Assembly: GCA_963933055.1 (NCBI GenBank)
Contig: CAWVSY010000003.1
Location: forward strand, 1-64,000
Source: Oleispira sp963933055
GTDB lineage: Bacteria > Pseudomonadota > Gammaproteobacteria > Pseudomonadales > Oceanobacteraceae
DNA length: 64,000 nucleotides
Direction: 5' to 3'
The notes beneath the pieces were generated by a model. The model ran no database searches and had not been told where the DNA came from. It saw only the letters and a list, made by a program, of their open reading frames with translations. Position numbers and translations under genes: made by a program. Shown piece by piece: positions 52,024 to 61,147 of the stretch. The first letter of the stretch is position 1, and every line of letters begins with the position of its first letter.

Positions 52024-52443
52024 TTAATCTGTTTTTATATTTAACTCAGTGAAGCTATAGCAACTCATAGGTTTTAGCGATTCAGCATCCCACCAAAAAG
52101 GCACATATTCATACTCATTATCTACTTCAATTTTATATTTGCAATTGGTCAATGAGTCCAACCAATAATATTCAGAATATTCTGCTTTAACTGGATATTT
52201 TACTTTATTTATACAATCTACAACAGTCAAATTTGAAGCAGGTAGTTTGGCAAGAAGAATAGCAGGAACAATAGGTATTAGAGGGGGTCCTACTGCTACG
52301 ACGTCAAACAAAACTGTTTTTCTAATTTCTATAGCTTCACAAGAATCACCTTGTACGGTTTCTATGGATGTAATCTCAGTTTTTTTTGAGATAAATGAAC
52401 ACCCAGATATAGTTATTAGTGTTATTAATAATACATATTTCAT
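52024..52443 (-). CDS. Lipoprotein, unknown function
   Basis: 139 residues with lipobox TISGC (Cys at 15). A hydrophobic stretch follows at about 48-68 (VVAVGPPLIPIVPAILLAKL), so it may be doubly membrane-associated. There are several Cys in the mature part (DSCEAI, VDCIN, TNCKY, MSCYS) that could pair as disulfides. No family recognised. Confidence 0.7.
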   Translation of the reverse strand: MKYVLLITLITISGCSFISKKTEITSIETVQGDSCEAIEIRKTVLFDVVAVGPPLIPIVPAILLAKLPASNLTVVDCINKVKYPVKAEYSEYYWLDSLTNCKYKIEVDNEYEYVPFWWDAESLKPMSCYSFTELNIKTD

Positions 52444-52542
52444 AAAATTTTAATCTTCATTAGATCGCGCTAACATCACCAGAGATCATCCAATTTTTTC
52501 ACACGAGCGGACAAATAACATTGTAATTTGAATGTTATACTT

Positions 52543-53634
52543 TTAATTTTTCATGCTGGTTCTACAAGAATCTTCGATGAGCCCTTCTAACATAGCTGCA
52601 TACGATGGGTATTTAGGATTCCAAGTATAAACGAGTTTCTTATTTTTTTTATTTCGAGCATTAAAAGTATTTAAACCCTGAGTATAAGCAGCACAAGATT
52701 TTTTAATCTCGCCTTTATTTGAATATAAATCTCCAATTCCGACAAACGCATTTGCAGCCCCCCAATAATCGTTGCCTTTTTTATATGATTTTATTGCTTT
52801 CTCATAAAGTGAGATTGACTTTTTCTCCGTCGAATCATAGCTTCCCTGCTCTCTGAAATACTCAGCGTGAGCATGATAACTAGAGCTGTCATAAAGTACA
52901 CCAAGGGAGGTATAAGCACTGCCAGCATTAACATAATCATTATTTCTTTCAAATATTTCGGCAGCTTCTTCGGCTAATTTTTCAGCAAAAATAGGATTTC
53001 CTTTCTCAATTAGCTTTCGAGAATAATAAACTTTCACAAAAGGGTCGTTCAAATCGGGAAATTTCACTGATTCTAACAAAGATGAGGCTTGGCTTTCGAA
53101 GGCTTGGTTTTTAACATCTACTGGAGCTTTACGTGATAACTCAAAAAACACTCCTGTATCTTGCTCAACTGGGTCAATGCAATTCATGCCAAAGGTTTCG
53201 AGAATTGTATAGCTCTCAGCTCGAATAATATGATTGTCCTTGGACACAGAATGATGAACTAAGCACGTTTCGTTTCGTCGACTATCTAACTTCTCATGAT
53301 TTGAAATAACTTCATAGCGACCTGGCTCTTCTTCGACAGATCTCCGGTCTTTGATAAGAGAAACAAAATCATCTTTGGAAATCTGAGAACTTTTAGACGG
53401 GAGCTCAAAACGAGTTATTCCAATAATATAACTTTCATCAGGATACTTGCCTTCTCGCGCGAATATTATTGGGTATCCATTTCTCTTCACCAGCGACCAC
53501 GAATCACCAGGCGGTAAATTAAAATCAAAACCCGGTGCCGAAACTTTCTCGCCTCCGGCAAACTGTGGATATTTTTGGATACTCGAACACCCAGAAAGAA
53601 TCACTACAAGCATTGCTAAAAATACACGACTCAT
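52543..53634 (-). CDS. Lipoprotein with TPR-like repeats
   Basis: 363 residues from ATG 53634, which has GGAG 7 bases upstream; a longer in-frame start at 53688 would put a non-signal leader ahead of a clear lipoprotein signal (VILSGC). The N-terminal half has no recognised domain. The C-terminal half contains TPR/Sel1-like helical repeats (YVNAGSAYTSLGVLYDSSS; YWGAANAFVGIGDLYSNKGE). It probably serves protein binding at the cell envelope. It is adjacent to the preceding lipoprotein on the same strand, 99 bp apart. Confidence 0.75.
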   Translation of the reverse strand: MSRVFLAMLVVILSGCSSIQKYPQFAGGEKVSAPGFDFNLPPGDSWSLVKRNGYPIIFAREGKYPDESYIIGITRFELPSKSSQISKDDFVSLIKDRRSVEEEPGRYEVISNHEKLDSRRNETCLVHHSVSKDNHIIRAESYTILETFGMNCIDPVEQDTGVFFELSRKAPVDVKNQAFESQASSLLESVKFPDLNDPFVKVYYSRKLIEKGNPIFAEKLAEEAAEIFERNNDYVNAGSAYTSLGVLYDSSSYHAHAEYFREQGSYDSTEKKSISLYEKAIKSYKKGNDYWGAANAFVGIGDLYSNKGEIKKSCAAYTQGLNTFNARNKKNKKLVYTWNPKYPSYAAMLEGLIEDSCRTSMKN

Positions 53635-53737
53635 TTTATCTCCTAAAAAATTGCATAACACTGCGCTATACGAACAGGGGGGGCGCATAACAGCTTATAA
53701 ATGAGAAAGGCTAACGAAGAGAAATTTTCTTTGAAAT

Positions 53738-53809
53738 CAAACGACTCTCCCTGTTGTTGATATTTACAATACTATAGTTAACAGTCGTTTGGGTCAATCG
53801 AACAGACCC
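53738..53809. repeat. Nested inverted repeats between znuB and the TPR lipoprotein
   Basis: CAAACGACT (53738-53746) and AGTCGTTTG (53783-53791) form 9-bp arms 36 bp apart. The last base begins a second hairpin, GGGTC/GACCC (53791-53809). This could be operator pairs or a foldable element; no partner known. Confidence 0.4.
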
Positions 53810-53852
53810 TGACACCAGCGATCTGTTTAATAATTTACACTCATAAAAGCAG

Positions 53853-54641
53853 CTACTTTCTAACTGAATTAAACACCTGACTCATCACAAATAAACCCGC
53901 TGCAGACACGACAATACTTGGCCCTGTTGGTGTATCCCAAATAAACGAGAATGCCATACCCGCGCAAACTGAGGTCATGCCAATAACGCTGGCGAGTATT
54001 GCCATTTGTTCTGGGCTTTTTGCCAGTGGTCTGGCGGCAGCGGCAGGAATAATGAGCAAAGCACTAATCAATAATACGCCAACAATTTTCATCGAAATCG
54101 CAACCACTAAGGCTAATAATAAAACCAGCATGGCTTTTAATCGTCTTACTGGGTAACCATCGATTGCGGCGAGTTCTTCACTCACGGTAGAGGCTAATAA
54201 TCCGCGCCATTGCCAAATTAATAATCCGACAACTAATAAGCCACCGATTAATATCCACAATAAATCGGTTTGATTCACGGCTAATAAATCGCCAAATAAA
54301 TACGCCATTAAATCGATGCGCACGTTATCAAAAAAGCTTAATACCACTAAGCCAATGGCTAACGATGAGTGCGATAAAATGCCTAATAATGTATCTGATG
54401 CAATGCCGGTGTATTTATCGAGTTTCAATAAAATGAGCGCTAACATCGAGCATGAAAGAATCAATGCTAACGTCAGGTGAAGATCAAATAAAATGCCTAA
54501 AGTAATGCCGAGTAATGCGCCATGCGCAAGGGTATCGCCAAAGAAAGCCAATCGACGCCAAACCACTAGGCTACCAAGCGGTCCTGCAATACCTGCGACA
54601 CCTAAACCAGCAAATAAGGGTAATAACCACCAACTAATCAT
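53853..54641 (-). CDS. znuB: Zinc ABC transporter permease ZnuB
   Basis: Inner-membrane permease of the high-affinity zinc importer ZnuABC, 262 residues with about eight membrane segments. RRLAFFGDTLAHGALLGITL and IVGVLLISALLIIPAAAARP are typical of the ABC-3 (zinc/manganese) permeases. Its ATG overlaps the znuC stop by 4 bp, and it is last in the zur-znuC-znuB operon. Confidence 0.95.
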   Translation of the reverse strand: MISWWLLPLFAGLGVAGIAGPLGSLVVWRRLAFFGDTLAHGALLGITLGILFDLHLTLALILSCSMLALILLKLDKYTGIASDTLLGILSHSSLAIGLVVLSFFDNVRIDLMAYLFGDLLAVNQTDLLWILIGGLLVVGLLIWQWRGLLASTVSEELAAIDGYPVRRLKAMLVLLLALVVAISMKIVGVLLISALLIIPAAAARPLAKSPEQMAILASVIGMTSVCAGMAFSFIWDTPTGPSIVVSAAGLFVMSQVFNSVRK

Positions 54642-55465
54642 TCTTTTGTGCCTTCAATATGACCATCGGTACAATGCTTGTGGTCGTGGTGATGAGTGTA
54701 ATGAGCCAGTTCTGGAGCAAGTTCACTCGTCAGTGCAAGAGGGACATCGTGCTGGCCATGCTGATGGCTCTTCTCATGTCCAAAAAGTGAATTATATTCT
54801 GGGCTAATGCTGACTTGATCGGGGTGGCCAGAACAGCAGACGTGTCCGTTTAAACAAATCACACGATCCGTTTGCGCCATAACCAAATGCAAATCGTGAG
54901 AAACCAAAACAATGCCGCAGCCAAGTTCATTTCTCAATTCAGGCAACAGTTGATATAACTCGCGCTGACCTTGAATATCAACGCCTTGTACAGGTTCATC
55001 CAATACCAATAAGTGCGGTTCTATTAATAACGCGCGCGCTAGCAAAACACGCTGCCATTCGCCTCCCGATAAACGCTGCACGGGTTGTTCGGCCAATGCA
55101 GTAATTGAAAGGCGTTCTAACCATTCTGCGACACGTTGTTTACGCGCACCGGGGGCTAACATCAAAAAGCCCGTAACGGATAATGGCAAGCGATCATCAA
55201 TGCGTAATTTCTGCGGCATGTAGCCAATACGTAACCCTTTACGACGAGTTACTTTGCCTGAGTCTGGTGTATTTAAACCGAGTAAAATTCTTAACAAGCT
55301 CGATTTGCCACAGCCGTTAGGGCCAATAATGGTAACGATTTCATTTTCACTAATGGCTAGATCAATGTTCTGAAGAACATGGCGATTACCCCATGTTTGA
55401 TTAATGCCACTGGCGCTAATCAAGACTTCAGCTTCTGTTTTAACGACTGCGAGATCAGGGTTCAT
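54638..55465 (-). CDS. znuC: Zinc ABC transporter ATPase ZnuC
   Basis: ATP-binding subunit, 275 residues. Walker A is GPNGCGKSS, the ABC signature is LSGGEWQRVLLARA and Walker B is LLVLDEP. The C-terminal 50 residues are His/Asp-rich (GHEKSHQHGQHD and YTHHHDHKHC), a possible zinc-sensing or storage tail. It lies 5 bp after zur and overlaps znuB. Confidence 0.95.
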   Translation of the reverse strand: MNPDLAVVKTEAEVLISASGINQTWGNRHVLQNIDLAISENEIVTIIGPNGCGKSSLLRILLGLNTPDSGKVTRRKGLRIGYMPQKLRIDDRLPLSVTGFLMLAPGARKQRVAEWLERLSITALAEQPVQRLSGGEWQRVLLARALLIEPHLLVLDEPVQGVDIQGQRELYQLLPELRNELGCGIVLVSHDLHLVMAQTDRVICLNGHVCCSGHPDQVSISPEYNSLFGHEKSHQHGQHDVPLALTSELAPELAHYTHHHDHKHCTDGHIEGTKE

Positions 55466-55470
55466 TGGGC

Positions 55471-55965
55471 TTACTCCGCGTTAGCAGACGATTGGCTAGC
55501 AGCACATTGCGGGCAGGTGCCCAATACTTCCGTAAGCTGTTTATCCACAATAAAGCCTTCATTTTTTGCCGCGTTTAAAAGTGCTGAGAACCAAGGCTGT
55601 GGATCAATCTCTTGTGCTTTGCCACAAGTTTGACACAGCAAGAAACAGCTATCGTGTTCGTGCCCAGGATGAGAGCAACCGATAAAGGCATTCAACGACG
55701 CTAAGCGATGCACAAGGCCTAAATCGAGTAGAAAATCTAACGCCCGATATACGGTTGGTGGCGCGGAGTTAAAACCATCAGCCGCCAGCGCAGGTAACAG
55801 ATCATACGCTCCCATCGGTTTATGGCTTTGCCATACCAGCTCTAAAACGCGCTTGCGAATGGGGGTTAAACGCACCCCTTGTTCAGCACACATTTGAGCC
55901 GCTTGCTGAAGCGCTGTATTGATACAGCCTTGATGGTCGTGAGGATGGTAAGCAGATGCAGACAT
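55471..55965 (-). CDS. zur: Zinc uptake regulator Zur (Fur family)
   Basis: Fur-family repressor of 164 residues that shuts off zinc import when zinc is ample. The winged helix is at about 25-90 (LTPIRKRVLELVW, PPTVYRALDFL). Structural-zinc CxxC pairs occur at LLCQTCGKA and GTCPQCAAS. An N-terminal HPHDHQGC segment may add metal sites. It is the first gene of zur-znuC-znuB, divergent from znuA across 72 bp with a Zur-like box. Confidence 0.94.
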   Translation of the reverse strand: MSASAYHPHDHQGCINTALQQAAQMCAEQGVRLTPIRKRVLELVWQSHKPMGAYDLLPALAADGFNSAPPTVYRALDFLLDLGLVHRLASLNAFIGCSHPGHEHDSCFLLCQTCGKAQEIDPQPWFSALLNAAKNEGFIVDKQLTEVLGTCPQCAASQSSANAE

Positions 55966-55995
55966 AAAAAATAACAGATCAGAATAAAATTAAAG

Positions 55996-56008
55996 GTTAT
56001 AATATTAC
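55996..56008. promoter_or_regulatory. Zur box between zur and znuA
   Basis: GTTATAATATTAC is close to the gammaproteobacterial Zur consensus (GTTATA-n-TATAAC type) and contains the palindrome TAATATTA. It lies 31 bp before zur and 30 bp before znuA, placed to repress both divergent transcripts. Confidence 0.72.
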
Positions 56009-56037
56009 ACTTTGACCCATACTGTTTATACAAATTT

Positions 56038-56895
56038 ATGAAAAAACTATTTCCTGTACAATTTCCTGCCTTTCTAATGATCACTGCTTTATTGGTCGTC
56101 AGCCTGTATACCAGCGCAGCAGATGCCCGCATTTTAGTATCGAATAAGCCACTCGCCTTAATTGCTGCCGCAACTTACCCGACAGAACAAATCGACATTC
56201 TTGTACCCGATGGCATGTCGCCACACGATTACAGCCTGCGCCCATCCGATATCGATAAGATTCGCCAAGCAGACAAAGTTTTATGGGCGGGCGATCATAT
56301 GGAACCGTATCTCGCCAAATTTGCCAAACAAGCGCCGAATAAAAGCTTGTGGTTAGACGCAACTCACTTGATGGAAGATATGGGTTTGTACGGCAGTGAT
56401 CCTCACGTTTGGCTATCGCCAGAGCTGGCCATTGAGATTAGTAAGCGCATTGCCGAGTGGCATCCGGTTGATAAAGAGCAAGCCAAAAAAGATCATCAAA
56501 TTTTTGCGAGCCAGCTCACGCAGCTGGTCGCCGACAGTAAAACGACCTTAGCGCCGCTTAAAACATCCGGCTTCTTTGTTTTTCACCAAGCGTATGATTA
56601 TTGGTTTCAAGCCATTGATATTAAACAGCTCGGTGCATTCACAGTCTCTCCTGAGCGTAAACCCGGTGCTCGTCATGTGCAGAAAATGCGTACTCAGTTG
56701 CAAAATAATGAAGTGACTTGCGTTCTGTCAGAGCCTCAATTTAGTCCTGCGTTAATCAATACTGTTATAAACGGCTTACCGATTAAGCAAGGTGAGTTAG
56801 ACCCCTTAGCTGGCTCTAGCACCCTGCATAAAACAGCCTATGTTGATTGGTTAAGCGATATGACGGCAACCTTGGCAAAATGCTTGATGAATTAA
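56038..56895 (+). CDS. znuA: Periplasmic zinc-binding protein ZnuA
   Basis: Solute-binding protein of the zinc importer, 285 residues. A signal peptide (about 1-30) is followed by the cluster-A9 fold with zinc ligands His63 (MSPHDYSL), His123 (DPHVWLSP) and His183 (VFHQAYDYW). Unlike many ZnuA proteins it lacks the long His-rich loop between the first two ligands, so it is a short form. Transcribed opposite to zur from the shared Zur-controlled region. Confidence 0.92.
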   Translation: MKKLFPVQFPAFLMITALLVVSLYTSAADARILVSNKPLALIAAATYPTEQIDILVPDGMSPHDYSLRPSDIDKIRQADKVLWAGDHMEPYLAKFAKQAPNKSLWLDATHLMEDMGLYGSDPHVWLSPELAIEISKRIAEWHPVDKEQAKKDHQIFASQLTQLVADSKTTLAPLKTSGFFVFHQAYDYWFQAIDIKQLGAFTVSPERKPGARHVQKMRTQLQNNEVTCVLSEPQFSPALINTVINGLPIKQGELDPLAGSSTLHKTAYVDWLSDMTATLAKCLMN

Positions 56896-56940
56896 TTTTT
56901 CCCGCGCATAGTAGACAAAAGCACAAAAAAGGATGGCTTT

Positions 56941-58308
56941 GTGACGTCTACAGTAGAAAGCGTTTTGCAATCGCTCCGGCAGGAACATGGTAATAAGCAG
57001 CACGAGGGTACTCACGAGATTGTGCATAATAGCGAATCTCTGCGCCAGTATTATCAGCGTATTCGGCAGCAATCACTCAAGCTTTGCAATGATCTTGAGA
57101 TTGAAGATTTTGAGTTACAGGCCGATGCTTTTGTTAGCCCAACAAAGTGGCATTTGGCCCATACCAGTTGGTTTTTCGAAACCTTTATTCTAAAAAATAT
57201 CCCCGACTATCAAGTCTTTCATCCGCAATTCGAATATCTGTTTAACTCTTATTACAATACCGTTGGCAAACAATACCCTAGAGATAAGCGCGGATTAATG
57301 TCGCGCCCGACAGTGCAAGAAGTGAAAGCGTATCGTCAGTATGTTGATCATAAATTATTGGCGCTTATCGATTCAGAAGTCGATGTAAGTAAAACGCACA
57401 TTGATTTGGTGATTTTAGGGTTAAATCACGAGCAACAACATCAAGAGTTAATGCTTACCGATCTTAAATATAATTTATCGTTTAACCCGCTTTATCCTAT
57501 CTATGCAAAAGCAAAATTCCCTAAAGACCAAGCGCCAGACAGTGAGCAAAGTAATGCTATTACGCCCTTAAAATTTATTGAATTTGGCGGTGGCATTTAT
57601 AACTTTGGTAAGAAGGGTGATGGCTTCAGTTTTGATAATGAAATACCAAGGCATCAAGCTCTTATCAATGATTTTCGCTTAGCCAACCGCTTGGTAACGA
57701 ATGCAGAGTTTTGCCAGTTTATAGATGATGGCGGTTATCAAGATCCACAATATTGGTTAGCAGATGGCTGGGCTTGGGTACAAAACAATAATATTGAAGG
57801 GCCACTTTATTGGCAGCTAGAAAGTGAAGATGCAAAACAACCACAACGTTATGAGTTTCGTTTGACTGGCTATGGGCAGCTACATCCTGAGCAGCCTGTT
57901 ACTCATGTGAGTTTTTATGAAGCCGATGCTTATGCGCGCTGGGCAGGAAAACGTTTGCCTTCAGAGTATGAATGGGAGGTCGCGAGTAAAAAACGAAACA
58001 TTGAAGGGACGTTTGTTGAGTCACAAAGTTTTCATCCGTTGGTGGTTAAATCTTCTGATGAGGGTATGCAGCAGTTGTTTGGTGATTGCTGGCAGTGGAC
58101 CCAAAGTTCTTATGCGCCTTACCCTGGCTTTAAAACACCTGCAGGTGCCGTGGGTGAATACAACGGCAAGTTTATGTGCAATCAAATGGTTTTACGGGGT
58201 GGCTCTTGTGCGACGCCAAAAGATCATTTACGTCTAACGTATAGAAACTTTTTTTACCCTCAAGATCGTTGGCAGTTTACCGGTATTCGTTTAGCCGAAG
58301 ATGTTTAA
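56941..58308 (+). CDS. egtB: Ergothioneine biosynthesis sulfoxide synthase EgtB
   Basis: Nonheme-iron enzyme that links a thiol to trimethylhistidine (hercynine) as a sulfoxide. 455 residues: an N-terminal DinB-like iron-binding domain with His71/His74 (KWHLAHTSWFFE) and HEQQHQE at 163-169, then a formylglycine-generating-enzyme-like domain ending RLTYRNFFYP and GIRLAEDV. The start is a GTG with AAGGA upstream. It is first in an egtB-egtD operon; no egtC or egtE is present, so the thiol donor and lyase are not known here. Confidence 0.92.
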   Translation: MTSTVESVLQSLRQEHGNKQHEGTHEIVHNSESLRQYYQRIRQQSLKLCNDLEIEDFELQADAFVSPTKWHLAHTSWFFETFILKNIPDYQVFHPQFEYLFNSYYNTVGKQYPRDKRGLMSRPTVQEVKAYRQYVDHKLLALIDSEVDVSKTHIDLVILGLNHEQQHQELMLTDLKYNLSFNPLYPIYAKAKFPKDQAPDSEQSNAITPLKFIEFGGGIYNFGKKGDGFSFDNEIPRHQALINDFRLANRLVTNAEFCQFIDDGGYQDPQYWLADGWAWVQNNNIEGPLYWQLESEDAKQPQRYEFRLTGYGQLHPEQPVTHVSFYEADAYARWAGKRLPSEYEWEVASKKRNIEGTFVESQSFHPLVVKSSDEGMQQLFGDCWQWTQSSYAPYPGFKTPAGAVGEYNGKFMCNQMVLRGGSCATPKDHLRLTYRNFFYPQDRWQFTGIRLAEDV

Positions 58309-58337
58309 TTTGAGATTGACCGCAGAGACTCGAAAAT

Positions 58338-59357
58338 ATGAATTTTAATCAGCAATCGTTTATTAAAAAATCTTCGCGTAAGGGTTTACGTTTTTTCGAC
58401 AATCAGCCTGTTGCTGAAGATATTTTGTCAGAGGTAATTGCGGGGTTGAGTCAGCCGCAAAAGGTTCTGCCTGCTAAATATTTTTATGATGAGCAAGGTT
58501 CGCGATTATTCGAGGCTATTACGCAGTTGCCTGAATATTATCCTACGCGCATTGAAATTGATTTATTACGCCAGCATAAGGAGAGTATTGCGAAGTTAGT
58601 GAAAGATGATGTTTGGCTTTTAGAATATGGCAGTGGTGCGAGTCTAAAGATTCGTTTTTTGCTGCAAGCAATTCGGCCAAACTGTTATGTGCCGATGGAT
58701 ATTTCTAAAGATTTTTTATTAGCGTCGGCTGAAAGTTTGATGGAAGATTATCCTTGGCTCGATGTTTATGCGGCGTGTGTTGATTATTCTCAGCCAGTTC
58801 GCTTACCTGCGGATATGATTACCAGTGCACAAAAATTAGGATTTTTTCCAGGTTCTAGCATCGGTAATTTTGCTCCGCATGAGGCACAAATATTTTTGCA
58901 AGGTGTGCGTAATACTCTTGGTAAAGATGGCGCGATGTTAATTGGTGTTGATCTGCAAAAGGATAAGCACATTTTAGAAGCGGCTTACAACGATTGCCAA
59001 AATGTAACAGCGGCGTTTAATTTTAATATTTTGCATCATATCAATCGTATTTTAGGTACGCAGTTTAATGTAAATTATTTTGAGCATAAGGCGATTTATA
59101 GCGAAAATAAAAGTCGTATCGAGATGCATTTGGTAAGTACGATGGATCAAATTGTTAATATTTCTGATTCTAGTATTAATGGTGGCGAATCAAAAAATAT
59201 TATTTTTAAAGCAGGCGAAACGATTCATACCGAGAATTCTTATAAATATTCTAAGCAGGGGTTTACCGATTTAGTTGAAGGTGCTGGCTTTGAAGTTCGT
59301 GAATGTTGGTCAGATAATAAAGAATATTTTGCGATGTTTTATTTGCACTGCTGTTAA
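58338..59357 (+). CDS. egtD: Histidine N-alpha-methyltransferase EgtD
   Basis: SAM-dependent enzyme that trimethylates histidine to hercynine, the first ergothioneine step. 339 residues. SAM-binding segment LEYGSGASLKIRFLL, FPGSSIGNF and FDVEG-like C-terminal substrate residues place it in the EgtD/DUF2260 family. It lies 29 bp downstream of egtB on the same strand, making a two-gene pathway. Confidence 0.93.
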   Translation: MNFNQQSFIKKSSRKGLRFFDNQPVAEDILSEVIAGLSQPQKVLPAKYFYDEQGSRLFEAITQLPEYYPTRIEIDLLRQHKESIAKLVKDDVWLLEYGSGASLKIRFLLQAIRPNCYVPMDISKDFLLASAESLMEDYPWLDVYAACVDYSQPVRLPADMITSAQKLGFFPGSSIGNFAPHEAQIFLQGVRNTLGKDGAMLIGVDLQKDKHILEAAYNDCQNVTAAFNFNILHHINRILGTQFNVNYFEHKAIYSENKSRIEMHLVSTMDQIVNISDSSINGGESKNIIFKAGETIHTENSYKYSKQGFTDLVEGAGFEVRECWSDNKEYFAMFYLHCC

Positions 59358-59460
59358 ACCTAAATAATCAACGCCACAATTCGATGATTTCTCACGCGCT
59401 GTATTAGGTAGGTATTTGGCCATTGCGCGATCGGTTTTGGGTGTGACGTTTAAGGCCTTC

Positions 59461-59521
59461 TGAGGGATGGATCCCGAAGAGAGTCTATAGGGACATATTC
59501 ACGACGTGCCGTAAAACGGCA
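59461..59521. repeat. Candidate dispersed intergenic repeat
   Basis: This stretch contains GGGATGGATCCC (arms GGGAT/ATCCC) and TGCCGTAAAACGGCA (arms TGCCGT/ACGGCA), separated by GAGTCTATAGGGACATATTC. This layout resembles multicopy intergenic repeats I recall from marine gammaproteobacteria. Only one copy is in the window, so identity as a repeat is inference. Confidence 0.35.
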
Positions 59522-59598
59522 TACCCAATGGCGATCTTTAGCTCAATGGCAATGTAAAACTAAGCACATCGGCGTTTTTAAATTAGTCCTTCAAAAAA

Positions 59599-60630
59599 CT
59601 AATACTGAGTCTCGCGATGTCGAACCAGTTTCAAGAAATATTCCATCGGATCTTTCTCGGTCGTAACCAAGGCCGCCATTGGATCTTTGGCAATGGCTGC
59701 TGCCTGATGCTGCTGCGTCATAAGACGGCTCAACCAAAAACGTAGCGCAGCCGCGCGCAAACACATGCCCCAAGACTGTTGCTCTAATTCGGTTAATGCT
59801 CGCACCGACTGATAACCCTCCATCAACGCAGGCAAGCTGCCTTCAATCCAAGTACCGTTATTATTCGCACACCAATCATTAGCCACAATCGCCAAATCAA
59901 ATAACCAAGCATCTTGGCAAGCATTATAAATATCTAAAATTGCGCCCAGTTTATCGCCGTTGTTATCAGCACTTTTAGATTCATCGATTTCAAACAACGC
60001 ATTATCATGAAATAAATCACCATGAATCAAACCACGCGGCAGCGTAAACCAAAGCTCCGTATGCGACTCCTGAAATTCAATCTCATCCACCAGCACCGCT
60101 TGTTGCTCATCCGTCAATAGCGCATCGCCCGAAGAGCTCACAGCCAAACTTGCTTGAATAAGCTCGCGACCTACTTCCGGCCACCAGCGTAAACCACGAT
60201 TATTTTCCTCAAGTTCCAGACCTTCACCCGCTAGATGGAAGCGCGCCAAAGCAGCCCCAATTTGCTCACAATGATTAGGGAATATCTTTGCAGGATGAGA
60301 ACCCGGTAAACACGGACAAAGAATCGCCGGTTTATCTTTCAGAATATGCAGATACTTATCTTGCTTATCAGCAAGCGGCCCAGGAACAGGCACACCTTGC
60401 TCAGCCAGATGACGGCCAATATTAATAAACCCCTCAACCTCTGCTGCATCATGATGCTCAAAAATCGTTAATACATACTTATTGGAAACCGCACCCGCTA
60501 AGGTTTCTACAAAAAAATTCGTATTTTCAACCCCAGCACTGATTCCCTGATGACTTTTATAATCACCCAAAGAAAATTGGCCAAGATAAGTGGCGACTTC
60601 ACTCGCAGAAAGATGTGTATAAACAGACAT
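59599..60630 (-). CDS. thrB: Homoserine kinase, APH-fold type
   Basis: Phosphorylates L-homoserine for threonine synthesis. 343 residues of the alternative (APH-fold) ThrB found in Pseudomonas. Catalytic loop HGDLFHDNALF with the metal-binding DIYNACQDAW (DxxxxxxD) downstream, and the start VYTHLSASEVATYLGQFSLG. The gene order thrB-DUF2782-polA is shared with Pseudomonas. It is a single gene after a 103 bp gap. Confidence 0.92.
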   Translation of the reverse strand: MSVYTHLSASEVATYLGQFSLGDYKSHQGISAGVENTNFFVETLAGAVSNKYVLTIFEHHDAAEVEGFINIGRHLAEQGVPVPGPLADKQDKYLHILKDKPAILCPCLPGSHPAKIFPNHCEQIGAALARFHLAGEGLELEENNRGLRWWPEVGRELIQASLAVSSSGDALLTDEQQAVLVDEIEFQESHTELWFTLPRGLIHGDLFHDNALFEIDESKSADNNGDKLGAILDIYNACQDAWLFDLAIVANDWCANNNGTWIEGSLPALMEGYQSVRALTELEQQSWGMCLRAAALRFWLSRLMTQQHQAAAIAKDPMAALVTTEKDPMEYFLKLVRHRETQY

Positions 60631-60733
60631 TAAATTTAGACTTTATAAATCGGTGAACGCAGTGGGCAAGATAAGCAGTTATCCACACAATGCTAAAAGA
60701 AGGATTCAAATACAGGTTCATTCAACGCGATGA

Positions 60734-61021
60734 CTACCAGCGAAAAATAACCCAGCTTGGTACAGAGACATCAGGCGCATCGGATTGAATATACTGGCCA
60801 TCTTCAGCGCCTTGCACGTCAGAAGGTTTTAAGTAATAAGGCTTACCATATTTTGGTACAACCTTAATTTCAACAATTTCACCGCCACGGCGATACTCAT
60901 AAAAGGTTTTGTCGGCTTCATTGCGAATAACAACTTCTTCACCCGTTGGATCAACGGCATGAACAGAAGTACTAATCAGTGCAAAAGCACAGGTGAAAGT
61001 CACAAGTAGGGTGCGCATCAT
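60734..61021 (-). CDS. DUF2782 exported protein
   Basis: 95 residues with a signal peptide ending SVHA-VDPTG. The mature part matches DUF2782 (EEVVIRNEADKTFYEYRRGG; a GKPYYLKPSDVQGAEDG region), a small periplasmic family of unknown function nearly always beside polA and thrB. An alternative Met is one codon downstream at 61018. Divergent from polA across 126 bp. Confidence 0.88.
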   Translation of the reverse strand: MMRTLLVTFTCAFALISTSVHAVDPTGEEVVIRNEADKTFYEYRRGGEIVEIKVVPKYGKPYYLKPSDVQGAEDGQYIQSDAPDVSVPSWVIFRW

Positions 61022-61147
61022 GATAAGCTATGCCTCATTCAAATATTAAAAATCATCTCTACTCTCATTGTACCCTTTTTACACCTCAGTGCACCGAGTA
61101 ACGTATTTAGAACAGACTAGAACAGAGAAATTGCTACGGATAATTTT

